A stretch of 64,000 nucleotides of DNA from an uncultured Lachnospiraceae bacterium (GTDB lineage: Bacteria; Bacillota; Clostridia; Lachnospirales; Lachnospiraceae), in assembly GCA_902761585.1 (NCBI GenBank), contig CACWKX010000003.1:1-64000 (forward strand), written 5' to 3'. The position numbers were made by a program, and so were the translations under genes. The notes under the pieces are model-generated. The model had not been told where the DNA came from, did no database searches, and saw only the letters and a list, made by a program, of their open reading frames with translations. Positions 50,106 to 59,268 of this stretch are shown one piece after another (position 1 is the first letter of the stretch; the number at the start of each line of letters is the position of its first letter).

Positions 50106-51182
50106 TTATGTGACATTAGAGCAGGAAGTGATCAGCCCGCAGATGATATCGATGGCATTGCTCTGGGCTGCCCTGCTCATGGCGCCGATATAACGCTGTC
50201 TGTTTTCATACAGAGCCTGGAGCTTCTCCGGAAGAATCTCCGGCGTGAGCTGTTCCTCCTCCAGAACCATACTGTAGCCCTGTTTTTCATAGGAGCGTGC
50301 GTTCAGGATCTGGTCCCCTCTGCTGGCCGCTGCGGAGAGCGGAATCAGAAGATTCGGTTTTCGCAGCGCGAGCAGCTCGCAGATTGCGTTGGCCCCGGCT
50401 CTTGAGAGAACCATGTCGGCGAGCGCGAAGAGGTCCTTGAGCTCGCTTTCGATATACTCATACTGGACATATTCGTCCGGATAATGGATGGATGGATCCA
50501 GATTGCCCTTTCCGCAGAGATGGATGATCCGCATCTGTTTTAATAGCTCCGGAAGGCAGGCGCGCAGTGCAGCGTTGATGCAGGCGGCTCCCTGGCTTCC
50601 GCCGATGACCAGGAGGACGGGTTTTCCGTCATCTGGAAAACCGGTAAACCGCAGTCCGTTTTCCCGGGTACCCTCAAACAGCTCCTGACGGACAGGGGAG
50701 CCGGACAGGACGGCTTTGTCCTTCGGGAGGTACTGCATGGTCTCCGGGAAGGAGCAGCAGACCTTCTGTGCTGCCGGGATGGCCAGTTTGTTGGCCAGCC
50801 CGGGCGTCATGTCTGACTCGTGGATGATGGTCGGGATATGGAGGCTGGCGGCGGCGCGGACAACAGGCACGCTGACAAAGCCGCCTTTTGAGAAGACCAC
50901 ATCAGGCTTTGTCCGCTTCAGGATGCGTTTCGCCTGAAAGTAGCCGTGCAGGACGCGGAAGGGATCGGAAAAATTCTTCCAGTCAAAGTACCTGCGGAGC
51001 TTTCCGGAGTCGATCCCGCTGTATGAAATTCCCTGCTCCGTGATCAGCTTTTTTTCAATTCCGTTATAGGAGCCAATGTAGGAGACTTCATACCCGAGTT
51101 TTTTCAGCGTCGGGAGCAGCGCAATGTTCGGTGTAACATGGCCGGCGGTTCCGCCGCCGGTCAGAACGATTTTTTTACTCAT
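50106..51182 (-). CDS. murG: UDP-N-acetylglucosamine--N-acetylmuramyl-(pentapeptide) pyrophosphoryl-undecaprenol GlcNAc transferase
   Basis: A 358-residue peripheral membrane glycosyltransferase that turns lipid I into lipid II. It begins MSKKIVLTGGGTAGHVTPNIAL (G-loop). Further motifs are VVFSKGGFVSVPVVRAA, IIHESDMTPGLANK, LLVIGGSQGAACINAAL (second G-loop) and LSRAGANAICELLALRKPNLLIPL for UDP-GlcNAc binding. ATG 51182 starts exactly at the family N-terminus with AGGGAA upstream; the frame extends to 51221 unsupported. It is outside any division/cell-wall (dcw) cluster, so it is an unlinked murG or a second copy. Confidence 0.96.
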   Translation of the reverse strand: MSKKIVLTGGGTAGHVTPNIALLPTLKKLGYEVSYIGSYNGIEKKLITEQGISYSGIDSGKLRRYFDWKNFSDPFRVLHGYFQAKRILKRTKPDVVFSKGGFVSVPVVRAAASLHIPTIIHESDMTPGLANKLAIPAAQKVCCSFPETMQYLPKDKAVLSGSPVRQELFEGTRENGLRFTGFPDDGKPVLLVIGGSQGAACINAALRACLPELLKQMRIIHLCGKGNLDPSIHYPDEYVQYEYIESELKDLFALADMVLSRAGANAICELLALRKPNLLIPLSAAASRGDQILNARSYEKQGYSMVLEEEQLTPEILPEKLQALYENRQRYIGAMSRAAQSNAIDIICGLITSCSNVT

Positions 51183-51235
51183 AGTGAAACAGTTCCCTGT
51201 AAATGAATGAATCGCCGTCAAAGTGCGTATTGTTG

Positions 51236-51799
51236 TTACATCCCCGAGAAGAGATAGTCCCAGACGGTTTCCATAATCTGTTCCAGATTCTGGATGTCCG
51301 TCCGGAAATCACCGATCTCAAGAGAGTGGTTTGCGCCATCAAAGGTAAAGAGCGGGATCTTGCATCTGCGGCAGGCGTTCAGAATGGCATCATTTTCCGC
51401 CCAGGGATCTTTTGTGCCGTGAAATGCGATCCCGGAGCCCCTCAGAAAATCAAAGGTTTCGGCAACAGGCGTGTACAGGACATGCCGGACTTTCCGGTCG
51501 AGGTGGTGGTCGTCGGCATAGGATGCGCCGATCGCTGTCCCGATGCTTTTCGAGAAGAAAATCAGATCGTCGCAGGCTTCCAGATGTGCGTCCTTCAGAA
51601 GTACTTCCGCTTCGTTTCTGCCAATCTGAAATGCCTTCAGCAGCATGTCGTGACTTCCCGCCTGCTTTTTCGGGAAGCCTGAATACGGAACAGGGATGAC
51701 ATCGTATCCCTGCGCCCTTGCCATTTTTCCGGAATAGTAAAGCAGCGGTCTCTCGACGCTGTAGCCGATTCCCGGAAACAGAACAGCAGCTTTTCTCAT
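51236..51799 (-). CDS. Alpha/beta hydrolase
   Basis: A 187-residue minimal alpha/beta-hydrolase. Expected elements are VLFPGIGYSVERPLLYY (oxyanion loop), LIFFSKSIGTAIG with the nucleophile serine in S-K-S-I-G, the acidic residue in AFHGTKDPWAEND, and the terminal histidine in TFDGANHSLEIGD. No lid domain. It has the order and spacing of KANL3/Tex30-type small hydrolases. ATG 51799 lies after a GGAGGGGAT ribosome site. Substrate unknown. Confidence 0.82.
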   Translation of the reverse strand: MRKAAVLFPGIGYSVERPLLYYSGKMARAQGYDVIPVPYSGFPKKQAGSHDMLLKAFQIGRNEAEVLLKDAHLEACDDLIFFSKSIGTAIGASYADDHHLDRKVRHVLYTPVAETFDFLRGSGIAFHGTKDPWAENDAILNACRRCKIPLFTFDGANHSLEIGDFRTDIQNLEQIMETVWDYLFSGM

Positions 51800-51928
51800 C
51801 TGTATCCCCTCCGTTCCAACGATCTCATCCCGGACACACGGCCGCTTTTCGAACAGGACGGTGCTGCCCGGAAAACCTGGGCTGCACGCAGGCCGGTGCG
51901 CCTGGTAATCTGACGCGCGCTTCCGGTC

Positions 51929-52618
51929 TCAGACTTTCCTGCCCTGCATGACCAGCCAGCCTTTTTCCTTGTCCCAGTCATACGTCACGTCCGTGAATCC
52001 GGCCTGCCTGTAGACTTCAGCGAGCTGCTCCGGGGCAAGCACATTCATGTGAAGGTGCTCGGTGATCTTCTCGAAACGGTCGCTCATGTCCCCGGCAACC
52101 ATTTCCACGATGATAGCAAAAGTGCCGCCGGCTTTAAGAACGCGGCAGATTTCCTTCATGTCATTGGAAAGATCCGGCCAGAAGAAGTAGCTTTCAATCG
52201 AGTAGACCGTGTCAAAGAAGCTGTCCTCGAAGGGCAGGCTGCTGACAGAGGCCTTCTTCAGGCTGAGCCGCCCGCTCATCACGGCTTCCCCGTTGAAGGC
52301 CATCGCTTTTTCAATTGATACGTCGGAGTAGTCGATGCCGAAGAATTCTGCGCCGGGATCCTGATGCATGGCAAGGCGGAGTGCATTGCCACCGCCGCAG
52401 CCCACATCCAGAACGGTTCTTCCAAAATGAAGGTGCGCAAAGCCCCACTCGGTAAGGGCGGCATGACTCTCGTTCATGTCATCAAGGACGGTTCCGCCCA
52501 GCTCGCCGACTGGCTTTCTGGCGTTCTCAATGTAGGTGAAGTCGATCGGCTCCGATGCGTCCGCCTGAGGGACGGCTGCATTTTTCGAACTTTCTTTCTT
52601 TTCTGTATTTGTATTCAC
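51929..52618 (-). CDS. Class I SAM-dependent methyltransferase
   Basis: A 229-residue Rossmann methyltransferase. Motif I is TVLDVGCGGGNALRLAM (about 68-84), then FFGIDYSDVSIEKA (acidic loop), SSLPFEDSFFDTVYSIESYFFW and CRVLKAGGTFAIIVEM. Resembles UbiE/Methyltransf_11 enzymes acting on small molecules. The GTG start (52616-52618) overlaps the stop of the FAD dehydrogenase as GTGA, so the two are co-translated. Substrate unknown. Confidence 0.9.
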   Translation of the reverse strand: MNTNTEKKESSKNAAVPQADASEPIDFTYIENARKPVGELGGTVLDDMNESHAALTEWGFAHLHFGRTVLDVGCGGGNALRLAMHQDPGAEFFGIDYSDVSIEKAMAFNGEAVMSGRLSLKKASVSSLPFEDSFFDTVYSIESYFFWPDLSNDMKEICRVLKAGGTFAIIVEMVAGDMSDRFEKITEHLHMNVLAPEQLAEVYRQAGFTDVTYDWDKEKGWLVMQGRKV

Positions 52619-54006
52619 GATTGTTTAAATTCCTTCTGGTGATCTGCGATGTATCTTGCAACATACACGCCGCTTGCGGAGGCGTGTGAAAGGGAATGCG
52701 TGACGCCGCTGCCGTCCCCGATCACAAACAGACCCTTGTGGCAGGTCTGGAGATCCTTGTCGATATCGACGGTCATGTTGTAGAACTTGACCTCGACGCC
52801 ATAAAGCAGGGTGTCATCGCTTGCGGTGCCCGGCGCAATCTTGTCGAGGGCATAGATCATCTCGATGATGTCGTCAAGGATGCGCTTCGGGATGACCAGG
52901 GACAGGTCACCGGGGACCGCCTCCAGTGTCGGGTGCGTGAAGGATTTGGAGATACGCTTTGCCGTACTCCGCTGGCCGCGGATCAGATCGCCGAATCGCT
53001 GCAGCATGACACCGCCGCCCAGCATGTTTGACAGGCGCGCGATGCTCTCGCCGTACCCGTTGCTGTCGGTGAAGGGCTCGGTGAAGTGCTTCGAGACCAG
53101 CAGCGCGAAGTTTGTGTTTTCTGTCTGGCGGGAAGGATCCTCATAGCTGTGCCCATTGACTGTGACGATGCCGTTGGTGTTCTCTGTGACGACAGCACCC
53201 TTGGGATTCATGCAGAAGGTACGCACCAGATCCTGGTACTTCTTCGTCTTGTAGACGATCTTGCCTTCATACAGCTCATCCGTGATGTTCTGGAAGACCG
53301 GAGCCGGAAGCTCGACACGGACTCCGATATCGACACGGTTCGATTTGGTTGGAATATTCAGGTCAGAGCAGACCGTTTCCATCCATTTGGAGCCGGATCG
53401 TCCGACAGAGACGATGCAGTCGTCCGCGGTGAATGCGCCCTTCTCCGTCTGGATGGTAAATCCTGGCTCATCTGCCCGGATGCTGCTGACAGGTGTATGG
53501 AAATAGAAGTCCACCTTATCCTTCAGCCTGTCATAAATGTTGCCCAGCACCTGGTAGTTGATGTCCGTCCCGAGATGGCGGACGGAAGCGGAGAGCAGAT
53601 GCATGTCGTTCTGCAGGCAGCGCGTGCGGAGCTGCGAGTTGCCCGTCGAGTAGAGCTTCGTCTGCCCGCCGCCGTTTTCCACATTGATCTGGTCGACATA
53701 CTTCATCAGGTCAATGGCTTTTTCACGCCCGATATACTCATAGAGCGTGCCGCCGAACTCATTTGTAATGTTGTACTTTCCGTCGGAAAATGCGCCTGCG
53801 CCGCCGAACCCGCTCATGATGGAGCAGGTCTTGCAGTGGATGCAGTTTTTAATCCGGTCGCCGTCAATCGGGCATCTGCGCTCCGGGAGCGGGCCGCCGT
53901 GCTCAAACACGGCAATCTTTATATCCGGACACAGACGGACCAGCTCGTAGGCAGAAAAAATGCCGCCGGGACCTGCGCCGACGATAATGGTATCGTAATG
54001 ATTCAT
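52615..54006 (-). CDS. FAD-dependent dehydrogenase (NAD-utilising, FAD-binding family)
   Basis: A 463-residue flavoprotein. The N-terminal dinucleotide fold TIIVGAGPGGIFSAYELV (5-22) and a Cys-rich segment PIDGDRIKNCIHCKTCSIMSG (about 50-70) that could ligate a cluster or form disulfides. GFGGAGAFSDGKYNITNEFGG and the C-terminal FVIGDGSGVTHSLSHASASGV are typical of bacterial relatives of uncharacterised FAD dehydrogenases. ATG 54006 follows GAGGGGAT; the frame is open to 54114 without support. First gene of a two-gene minus-strand operon with a methyltransferase. Confidence 0.88.
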   Translation of the reverse strand: MNHYDTIIVGAGPGGIFSAYELVRLCPDIKIAVFEHGGPLPERRCPIDGDRIKNCIHCKTCSIMSGFGGAGAFSDGKYNITNEFGGTLYEYIGREKAIDLMKYVDQINVENGGGQTKLYSTGNSQLRTRCLQNDMHLLSASVRHLGTDINYQVLGNIYDRLKDKVDFYFHTPVSSIRADEPGFTIQTEKGAFTADDCIVSVGRSGSKWMETVCSDLNIPTKSNRVDIGVRVELPAPVFQNITDELYEGKIVYKTKKYQDLVRTFCMNPKGAVVTENTNGIVTVNGHSYEDPSRQTENTNFALLVSKHFTEPFTDSNGYGESIARLSNMLGGGVMLQRFGDLIRGQRSTAKRISKSFTHPTLEAVPGDLSLVIPKRILDDIIEMIYALDKIAPGTASDDTLLYGVEVKFYNMTVDIDKDLQTCHKGLFVIGDGSGVTHSLSHASASGVYVARYIADHQKEFKQS

Positions 54007-54195
54007 ATAGATCCCCTCTTTATTCTGTAAACACTGTGAATGATCAGGTATCTTGTGCAGTGCCTGCGTTGACTGGGAGCGCCAGACGCGGGCAGGCACG
54101 TCGATTGCATACAACCGGTTCTAGGATACCACAACCGGAGACAGGTTTGCACCTGAAAATGTGCGGAAATGAGCGGTAAAAACGGTTGAAACTGT

Positions 54196-54224
54196 TTGAC
54201 CGGCTCATCTGCTGCATGTATGAT
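54196..54224 (+). promoter_or_regulatory. Sigma-A promoter of the AEC transporter gene
   Basis: TTGACC at 54196-54201, 17 bases, TATGAT at 54219-54224, leader about 30 bases. Confidence 0.8.
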
Positions 54225-54259
54225 ATCCCTGCTGTATAAAAAAGCCCGGAGGTATTGTC

Positions 54260-55222
54260 ATGAGTCCCTTGCATACACTTGAGCAGATGGTGGTTGTGCT
54301 GATTATCATTGCTGTCGGCTTTGCCGCCTACAGACTGAAGATGATCTCGGATTCGGGGCTGAAGACGCTGTCCAGACTGACAGCGGATGTCTTCAATCCC
54401 GCGATCATATTCTCAAGCATGGTGATTCACACGGAAGGAAAGCGGCCTGAATTCTCAAGAGGGATCTTCGCGGTTGCGGCACTGGTCTTTCTGGTCGCCA
54501 TTCTGACAGGCTGGCTGTTTGCCCGCTTCCTGTCGAAGGACCGCGTCCGGAGACTTGTCTATCAGATGATGTTCATATTCTCCAACCTGGGATTCATCGG
54601 AATTCCGGTTGTCACAAGCCTGCTCGGGTCTGAGTATGTTTTCTACGTTGCCATTTATATCTTTGAATACAACCTCCTGTTCTACACGTTAGGCATCTAT
54701 TATCTGGACCAGATGGAGCCGTCGGAGCGAAAGGCGGAGAAGGGGTCTCTATGGAAAAAGGTCCGGCCGATGATCAACATGGGAACGATCGCCTGTCTGG
54801 CCGCTCTGATCGTATTTGTCTGCGGCACGAAGGTGCCAAACGTGATCGCTTCCCCGATCTCGTATCTTGGCGACGCAGCGGTTCCGGTTTCACTGATCAT
54901 CATCGGTGTCAGCGTCGGCCGGGAGAAGAATCTGCTGGCAATTTTCAAAGACCGCCACATGTATCTGTTCATGCTGCTGAAGATGATTGCTCTTCCGGCC
55001 ATCTGTGTCGTCATTCTCCGGTTTGTGCCGATGCCGGAGAAGATCCGTCAGCTGAGCATGATCATGATGGCGATGCCGGTCGGTACGATGCCGCTCGTTA
55101 TGCTGTCAGAGCGGGGAATCCGGTCGGAGGAGTGCTCCAACGGCATCATCTTCACGTCGGTCGTTTCCATCGTGACGCTGCCGGTCATGGCTGTAATCTA
55201 CCAGCTGATCATGAGCATCTGA
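54260..55222 (+). CDS. AEC (auxin efflux carrier) family transporter
   Basis: A 320-residue, ten-helix membrane carrier. Typical features are TLSRLTADVFNPAIIFSSMV near the N-terminus (unwound helix with Asn-Pro), YQMMFIFSNLGFIGIPVVTSLLG and the C-terminal half repeat PISYLGDAAVPVSLIIIGVSV and MPVGTMPLVMLSERG. Bacterial members export or import small organic acids such as malate. ATG 54260 follows CGGAGG. Apparently monocistronic. Substrate not predictable. Confidence 0.92.
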   Translation: MSPLHTLEQMVVVLIIIAVGFAAYRLKMISDSGLKTLSRLTADVFNPAIIFSSMVIHTEGKRPEFSRGIFAVAALVFLVAILTGWLFARFLSKDRVRRLVYQMMFIFSNLGFIGIPVVTSLLGSEYVFYVAIYIFEYNLLFYTLGIYYLDQMEPSERKAEKGSLWKKVRPMINMGTIACLAALIVFVCGTKVPNVIASPISYLGDAAVPVSLIIIGVSVGREKNLLAIFKDRHMYLFMLLKMIALPAICVVILRFVPMPEKIRQLSMIMMAMPVGTMPLVMLSERGIRSEECSNGIIFTSVVSIVTLPVMAVIYQLIMSI

Positions 55223-55343
55223 CACCGGCCCCCGGGCCGAAGAGTTCTGGATGCAGCACCTGGCTGTGTTATGCGGCCAACAGTGCATTGAATCCGAAGC
55301 CGGCTTCGGGCGGAAGAGGTCCGGTTGTGCAGACCTTGAAAAG

Positions 55344-56102
55344 TCAGGAGCCTGGTTCATCAAACTGTACCAGCCGCCGGAGGGCGGCTGCAAGCTCCGC
55401 CTCGCTGCGGACGGTGATGTCGGCATCTGCGCACTGCAGACTGCCGGCGTTTCTGTTCATCCAGATCGTATGCCATCCCGCAGCCTGAGCGCCTTCGATG
55501 TCGTGCTTCAGGGAATCTCCGACAAGCCAGAGATCTCTGGGCGGCAGACCGATCGCGTTTTCCGCCGCGTGGAAAATGCCTGGATCCGGCTTGGACATTC
55601 CGACGTCTCCGGAGACGGTCACATATGCCTTCGGGATGTATCGCTCCAGCCCGAGCTGCCGGTATTTCTTCCACTGATGGCCGGATGCCCCGTTTGTGAC
55701 GATACCGAGCCGCAGCTGTCCGGTTGTCTTTCCGGCACATCGAGCCAGGTCCTCCAGCAGTTTCCTCATGATCGGAGAGAGCATAATCTGATTCTGGAGC
55801 TGCGTGTATCGGTCCGTGAAATACGCACCCTGCCACGATTCTGTAGGCAGTCCCATTGTCAGAAACGTCTGCTGAAGGCGCCAGATGTTCGACTCTCTTG
55901 CCGTGATTGCGCCGCTTTCCACAAGCGCGAAATTCTCGTCGCTCTTTTCGTAGAAAATCTTAAGAAAAACTTCACCGGAAAAAGACGTCTCGTCTGACAT
56001 AATAAAACCATCTGTCCGCCTGAGCGTTTCTTCAGCGGCCTGGATCAGTAGTGCCCCGCGGCTGTAGAGAGTGTCGTCAATATCAAAACAGATTCCGGTC
56101 AT
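55344..56102 (-). CDS. HAD superfamily hydrolase
   Basis: A 252-residue phosphatase-like protein. Motif I FDIDDTLYSRGALL (DxDxT, residues 6-10), motif II LGIVTNGASGHQW, motif III lysine in YIPKAYVTVSGDVGMSKPDP, and motif IV WLVGDSLKHDIEGAQAAG. A helical C1 cap lies between motifs I and II. Resembles the YjjG/2-haloacid-dehalogenase-like group. ATG 56102 follows AAAAGGA. Converges with the AEC gene across a 120-base gap in which no terminator stands out. Confidence 0.92.
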   Translation of the reverse strand: MTGICFDIDDTLYSRGALLIQAAEETLRRTDGFIMSDETSFSGEVFLKIFYEKSDENFALVESGAITARESNIWRLQQTFLTMGLPTESWQGAYFTDRYTQLQNQIMLSPIMRKLLEDLARCAGKTTGQLRLGIVTNGASGHQWKKYRQLGLERYIPKAYVTVSGDVGMSKPDPGIFHAAENAIGLPPRDLWLVGDSLKHDIEGAQAAGWHTIWMNRNAGSLQCADADITVRSEAELAAALRRLVQFDEPGS

Positions 56103-56204
56103 TCCTTTTCCCCCATCCTTTTAAGTCCGGTCTTTCTGGTGCCACAAGCTGCTCGGCAGTTGCAAAGCCATACACAATCGATAACCCGATTATACCGGAA
56201 AAAG

Positions 56205-56233
56205 TTCATCAAGTCCCTCAAATAGGATATACT
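56205..56233 (+). promoter_or_regulatory. Promoter of the beta-CASP nuclease gene
   Basis: TTCATC at 56205-56210, 17 bases, TATACT at 56228-56233; the -35 is imperfect. Confidence 0.55.
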
Positions 56234-56273
56234 GTCATTATCTGAAATAATTGGTGAAAGAGAGGATTTGTCC

Positions 56274-57968
56274 ATGAAACTGACTTTTCTTGGAGCGGAT
56301 CACGAAGTCACAGGAAGCTGCTACTATCTGGAAGCTGCCGGAAAAAAGATCCTGATTGACTGCGGGATGGAGCAGGGACCGGATTTATATGAGAACAAAC
56401 CACTTCCGGTGGCGGCGGGGGACATCGACATGGTCCTGCTGACGCATGCGCACATCGACCATTCCGGGAACCTTCCGCTTTTGTACAGACACGGGTTCCA
56501 CGGCCAGATTTTCTCGACCTATGGCACGGCAAACCTGTGCAGCATCATGCTGCTCGACTCTGCCCATATCCAGGAATTTGAGGCCGAGTGGAAGAACCGC
56601 AAGAATCAGCGGGCCGGCCGTGAGCTGGTCGAGCCGTTGTACTCAATCGAGGACGCGCAAGGCGCGATAAAGTGTTTTGTGAACCTGAACTACGAGGAAG
56701 AACGCTACATTGCCGACGGAATCAAGGTTCGCTTTTTTGACGCGGGTCATCTGCTTGGATCTGCCTCGATCGAGGTGACCATCACGGAGGGAGACACGAC
56801 GCGGTCTGTCATTTTCTCCGGGGATATTGGGAACACGAATCAGCCGCTCATCCGGGATCCGGTCTATCCGAAGAAGGCAGACTATGTGGTGATGGAATCT
56901 ACCTACGGTGACCGTGCACACCCGCGCCCGCCGAGATCGGACTATGCGCAGGCGCTGGCGGAGGTCATCCAGCGGACCTTCGACCGGGGCGGAAATGTCG
57001 TGATTCCTTCATTTGCCGTAGGCAGAACCCAGGAGATGCTCTATTTTATCCGGGAAATCAAGGAAAAACACATGGTGTCAGGGCACGAGGGGTTCAAGGT
57101 TTATGTGGATTCTCCGCTTGCAAATGAAGCGACGCAGGTTTTTCAGAAGCGGATGTATGAGGATTTTGACGAAGAGGCGACGGCACTGCTTCAGAAAGGG
57201 ATTAACCCGATCGGCTTTGACGGGCTGAAGACGGCTGTCACGGCGGACGACTCCAGGGCGATCAATTTCATCGAGGAGCCGAAGGTCATCATCTCCGCGA
57301 GCGGTATGTGCGACGCCGGACGGATCAAGCATCACCTCAAGCACAATCTGTGGCGGCCGGAGTGCACCATCCTGTTTGTCGGTTACCAGGCAGCGGGAAC
57401 ACCGGGGCGGGCGCTCCTGGAGGGAGCGGATCATCTCCGGCTGTTCGGTGAGGACATCGATGTCGAGGCGGAGATCTGTCAGCTGCCGGGGGTGTCCGGA
57501 CATGCCGACAATGAAGGACTCATGCGCTGGATTTCCTCGATGGAGGCAAAGCCGCAGAAGGTTTTTGTCACACACGGCGAGGACCATGTCACGGAGATCT
57601 TCAGGGACAGGCTGAAGGATGAGCTTGGGCTGGATGCCTATGCCCCCTATTCCGGTGCAGCGTTTGATCTGGCCAGCGGCCAGATCACGGTTGACGCGCA
57701 GCCGGTGCTGCTCTCGAAGGAAAAACAGAGGGGTCTTGCGGAGGCGAAGGCAGCCGGAGGCGCATTTGTCCGCAGAAAGGGTTCCGACAGGGGGGCGGCT
57801 GTGCGTGTGACCTCGCAGACCAGAAAAGCAGCCCAGGTGTACACAAAGCTGGTTGCTGCCGGTTCGCGGCTGATGAGCGTGATCCGGGACAGCGAGGGCG
57901 GAGCCAACAAGGATCTCTCGGAGTTTACGCAGGATATTCTGAGGCTCTGCGAGAAGTGGAAGCGCTGA
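56274..57968 (+). CDS. MBL-fold / beta-CASP RNA metallohydrolase
   Basis: A 564-residue metallo-beta-lactamase-fold protein of the CPSF73-like bacterial group. The zinc motif THAHIDHSG (H58, H60, D62, H63) is intact, with further ligands in FDAGHLLGSASIEV and FSGDIGN. The beta-CASP region follows (VIPSFAVGRTQEMLYFI, ISASGMCDAGRIKHHLKHNL) and the RMMBL motif is ICQLPGVSGHADNEGLMRW. It acts as a cytoplasmic RNA endo- or exonuclease in processing. About 80 C-terminal residues with LLSKEKQRGLAEAK are an extension beyond the nuclease core. ATG 56274 follows GAGAGGAT; a TTG two codons upstream is less likely. Confidence 0.92.
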   Translation: MKLTFLGADHEVTGSCYYLEAAGKKILIDCGMEQGPDLYENKPLPVAAGDIDMVLLTHAHIDHSGNLPLLYRHGFHGQIFSTYGTANLCSIMLLDSAHIQEFEAEWKNRKNQRAGRELVEPLYSIEDAQGAIKCFVNLNYEEERYIADGIKVRFFDAGHLLGSASIEVTITEGDTTRSVIFSGDIGNTNQPLIRDPVYPKKADYVVMESTYGDRAHPRPPRSDYAQALAEVIQRTFDRGGNVVIPSFAVGRTQEMLYFIREIKEKHMVSGHEGFKVYVDSPLANEATQVFQKRMYEDFDEEATALLQKGINPIGFDGLKTAVTADDSRAINFIEEPKVIISASGMCDAGRIKHHLKHNLWRPECTILFVGYQAAGTPGRALLEGADHLRLFGEDIDVEAEICQLPGVSGHADNEGLMRWISSMEAKPQKVFVTHGEDHVTEIFRDRLKDELGLDAYAPYSGAAFDLASGQITVDAQPVLLSKEKQRGLAEAKAAGGAFVRRKGSDRGAAVRVTSQTRKAAQVYTKLVAAGSRLMSVIRDSEGGANKDLSEFTQDILRLCEKWKR

Positions 57969-58003
57969 GCTGCCCGCCCGGCTGTATATCGTATGAGGTT
58001 TGA

Positions 58004-59245
58004 ATGGAGCGAAAAGAGAAAAGAGAGAGAAGAGAGAGAAGCCGGACGGGAAGAGAGCCGGCCGGAAGAAGCCGGGGACTTCTGAAGAAGGGAACTGCCA
58101 TCCTGATGATGACCATCGCGGCGCTGACGCTCTGCGGCTGCGGGGCGAGGCATCTGGTGGTCTCCGCCGGTCTGGAGAAGAGTCCCTACTACCATCTGGG
58201 GGATACGGAGTGGGATCACGGGGGGATTGAGGAATATTACTTTGACCACCTGGACAGCAGCTACAACGAAATTTACAGAGAGCTGTATTCCAGACTCAGC
58301 AGCCGCGAGGACAGCGGGGATCTGTACGCGCAGGTCAGCGCGGACGACTTCTGGAAGGCGTACTTTGCCGTCCTGGCGGACCATCCGGAGCTGTTCTGGG
58401 TCGGATCCAGCGCGCAGACGGCTGTCAGCAATCTCACCGGAAAGGTGGTCAGCTACCAGATCGAGTCAACCGTTCCGGCAGACCAGCGCGATGAGATGAA
58501 ACAGCAGCTGGACGCCGCAGCGGATGCGTGTATTGCCCAGACGGATGAAACCTGGTCAGACTACGGACGGATCAAGTCGGTCTATGAGTACCTGATCAAT
58601 CAGGTTGATTACGATGTGAATGCACCGTCCAGTCAGTGCGCACAGAGCGCGCTTCTGTATCATAAGTCGGTCTGTGCGGGTTATGCCAAGGCTTTCCAGT
58701 ACATCCTCCACAGGATGGGCTATTTCTGTACGTATGTGACCGGAAAAATCAAAGATGGCGGTGACCACGCCTGGAATATCGTCCGGATCGGCGATCAGTA
58801 TTACCATGTCGATGTCACCTGGGGCGACCCGGTCTTTGCGGACGGTCAGGAGAGCGGAACCGGCATTACCGTCAAGAACTACAATTATCTGTGCTGTACG
58901 GACGATGAGATCCTGCCGACGCACATCCCGGACGGGAGCATTGCGCTGCCGGCCTGCACGGATGATTCCTGGAACTACTATAAAATCAACGGCATGTATT
59001 ATGAGACATTTGACTACGATACGGTGTATAATGCGCTGATGGACTCCGTGGAGAGCGGCAGACAGAGCATCGTTATGAAGTTCGGGTCAGCCGATGCCTA
59101 CAGCGAGGCCAAAGAGCAGCTGTTCACGGACAGGATGTACAACGACGCCGTCCAGTACCTGATGCAGCAAAATGGCGTGGATACCTGGAACACCCGGTAT
59201 TCCTGCGATGACTCCTTTCACGTGATCACGATTCAGTGGTCCTGA
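58004..59245 (+). CDS. Transglutaminase-like lipoprotein
   Basis: A 413-residue exported protein. An extremely Arg/Lys-rich cytoplasmic tail (MERKEKRERRERSRTGREPA) precedes a hydrophobic signal (AILMMTIAALTL) ending in a lipobox LCGC, lipid-anchored Cys at 46. The papain-like transglutaminase core has Cys224 in KSVCAGYAKAF, His255 in GGDHAWNIV and Asp270 in YYHVDVTWGDP, all present. Such domains act as surface peptidases or cross-linking enzymes. ATG 58004 follows GAGG. Its stop lies 23 bases before the start of the next gene, which encodes another membrane-anchored protein; the two look like one unit. Confidence 0.88.
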   Translation: MERKEKRERRERSRTGREPAGRSRGLLKKGTAILMMTIAALTLCGCGARHLVVSAGLEKSPYYHLGDTEWDHGGIEEYYFDHLDSSYNEIYRELYSRLSSREDSGDLYAQVSADDFWKAYFAVLADHPELFWVGSSAQTAVSNLTGKVVSYQIESTVPADQRDEMKQQLDAAADACIAQTDETWSDYGRIKSVYEYLINQVDYDVNAPSSQCAQSALLYHKSVCAGYAKAFQYILHRMGYFCTYVTGKIKDGGDHAWNIVRIGDQYYHVDVTWGDPVFADGQESGTGITVKNYNYLCCTDDEILPTHIPDGSIALPACTDDSWNYYKINGMYYETFDYDTVYNALMDSVESGRQSIVMKFGSADAYSEAKEQLFTDRMYNDAVQYLMQQNGVDTWNTRYSCDDSFHVITIQWS

Positions 59246-59268
59246 CACTGACAGACGGGGAGAAACCC

